8,216 nt of DNA from Comamonadaceae bacterium (lineage in GTDB: Bacteria; Pseudomonadota; Gammaproteobacteria; Burkholderiales; Burkholderiaceae). Of the stretch, positions 8,020 to 8,216 are shown piece after piece. A program made the position numbers and the translations under genes. How positions within the stretch are numbered: the stretch's first letter is position 1; each line of letters begins with the position of its first letter. Location of the stretch: contig CANNNH010000053.1 in the NCBI GenBank assembly GCA_947505915.1, positions 1 to 8,216 of the forward strand, written 5' to 3'. The notes beneath the pieces are model-generated. The model did no database searches. It was given only the letters and a program-made list of their open reading frames with translations, and was not told the origin of the DNA.

Positions 8020-8025
8020 ATAATA
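8020..8025 (-). promoter_or_regulatory. Possible -10 box for bktB
   Basis: The minus strand reads TATTAT, one mismatch from TATAAT, in an AT-rich patch about 20 bases before the start codon. No good -35 box is visible at the right distance, and the implied leader would be short, so this is tentative. Confidence 0.25.
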
Positions 8026-8111
8026 GTCGCACAGTGTTGCGTGCTTTGGCTACGCAGCGCTGACAGGGTTGCTGGCCGGGTGTTTTTCGGGCGGACTGCG
8101 CCGGATCGGGT

Positions 8112-8117
8112 TAAAAT
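8112..8117 (+). promoter_or_regulatory. Possible -10 box for the antitoxin gene
   Basis: TAAAAT is one mismatch from the sigma-70 -10 consensus and abuts the palindromic site at 8117-8140, so a start of transcription would fall inside the putative operator. The -35 region is GC-rich and not recognisable. Confidence 0.3.
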
Positions 8118-8143
8118 GTACAAAAACCATATTTTGTACAAAA
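8117..8143. promoter_or_regulatory. Paired TGTACA palindromes, probable autoregulatory operator of the toxin-antitoxin locus
   Basis: tgtacaaaa (8117-8125) and ttttgtaca (8132-8140) form a perfect 9-bp inverted repeat with a 6-base centre. The right arm is extended into a perfect 12-bp palindrome ttttgtacaaaa (8132-8143), so there are two TGTACA cores 18 bp apart, a spacing on one face of the helix class often seen for dimer pairs. The site lies 13-39 bp before the antitoxin ATG. Type II antitoxins commonly repress their own promoter by binding such repeats; that this site does so is inferred. Confidence 0.6.
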
Positions 8144-8155
8144 CAACAGGCCCGT

Positions 8156-8216
8156 ATGCAATCTATCCCTTTGAGTGAGTTCCGCGCTAACGCGGCTGCC
8201 ATGATCGACTTGGTCG
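8156..8216 (+). CDS. Phd/YefM-type antitoxin, N-terminus only (runs off the window)
   Basis: Only 20 codons are visible, reading MQSIPLSEFRANAAAMIDLV. The pattern SEFRAN followed by a hydrophobic helix is the start of Phd/YefM antitoxins, whose N-terminal domain binds DNA and whose C-terminus blocks a cognate toxin (often RelE/ParE or VapC-like). AGG at 8148-8150 is a weak ribosome binding site, 5 bases before the ATG. The palindromic operator just upstream supports an autoregulated toxin-antitoxin pair. The toxin would be beyond the edge and its type cannot be told. Another short DNA-binding protein is possible given the little sequence available. Confidence 0.6.
   Translation, partial: MQSIPLSEFRANAAAMIDLV

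Noticed and set aside
8000..8032. Longer N-terminus for the thiolase from the ATG at 8032
   Set aside because: The extra 11 residues do not belong to the thiolase fold and include the strong ribosome binding site at 8005-8011 used by the ATG at 7999.

Overview
The window looks like chromosomal DNA of a GC-rich betaproteobacterium, most likely in or near the family Comamonadaceae (Rhodoferax/Polaromonas/Acidovorax type). The reasons are the high GC codon usage, a thiolase that matches Cupriavidus BktB from memory over its whole length (same size, same catalytic positions), and a GC-rich palindromic repeat of a kind I associate with Comamonadaceae intergenic regions. The genus is an inference.

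Layout. Bases 1-1310 hold the 3' part of a copper-type P1B ATPase gene (copA). It carries an unusual in-frame 84-bp repeat-like insertion just before the conserved GDGxND motif. Bases 1381-1962 encode a hemerythrin-domain protein. After a 103-bp gap with a possible promoter and operator, bases 2066-6784 form one tightly packed plus-strand operon of six genes: a [2Fe-2S] subunit and a Tat-exported molybdopterin subunit of an isoquinoline/aldehyde oxidoreductase-type molybdenum hydroxylase, then soxX, soxY, soxZ and soxA. Four of the five junctions are 4-base ATGA overlaps; the fifth (soxY-soxZ) has a 1-base gap. A convergent bktB-type beta-ketothiolase gene (7999 to 6815, minus strand) ends 30 bp from soxA. 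A divergent intergenic region follows, with paired TGTACA palindromes, and then the first 20 codons of a Phd/YefM-type antitoxin gene, cut by the window edge.

How the genes could work together. SoxXA is the periplasmic c-type cytochrome that couples sulfur compounds to the carrier cysteine of SoxYZ. SoxB (the thiol hydrolase) and SoxCD (the molybdenum sulfane dehydrogenase) normally complete the pathway, but neither is encoded here, and the cluster stops at soxA against a convergent gene. Instead, an unrelated periplasmic molybdenum hydroxylase is translationally linked to soxX. The SoxY C-terminus also departs from the classical GGCGG swinging arm. The main candidate for something undescribed is therefore this composite operon: a molybdenum hydroxylase plus a SoxXA/SoxYZ module. 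It may use the Sox cytochromes as electron acceptor, or the Sox carrier for a substrate other than thiosulfate. That functional link is inference; the gene content, order and overlaps are read directly from the sequence.
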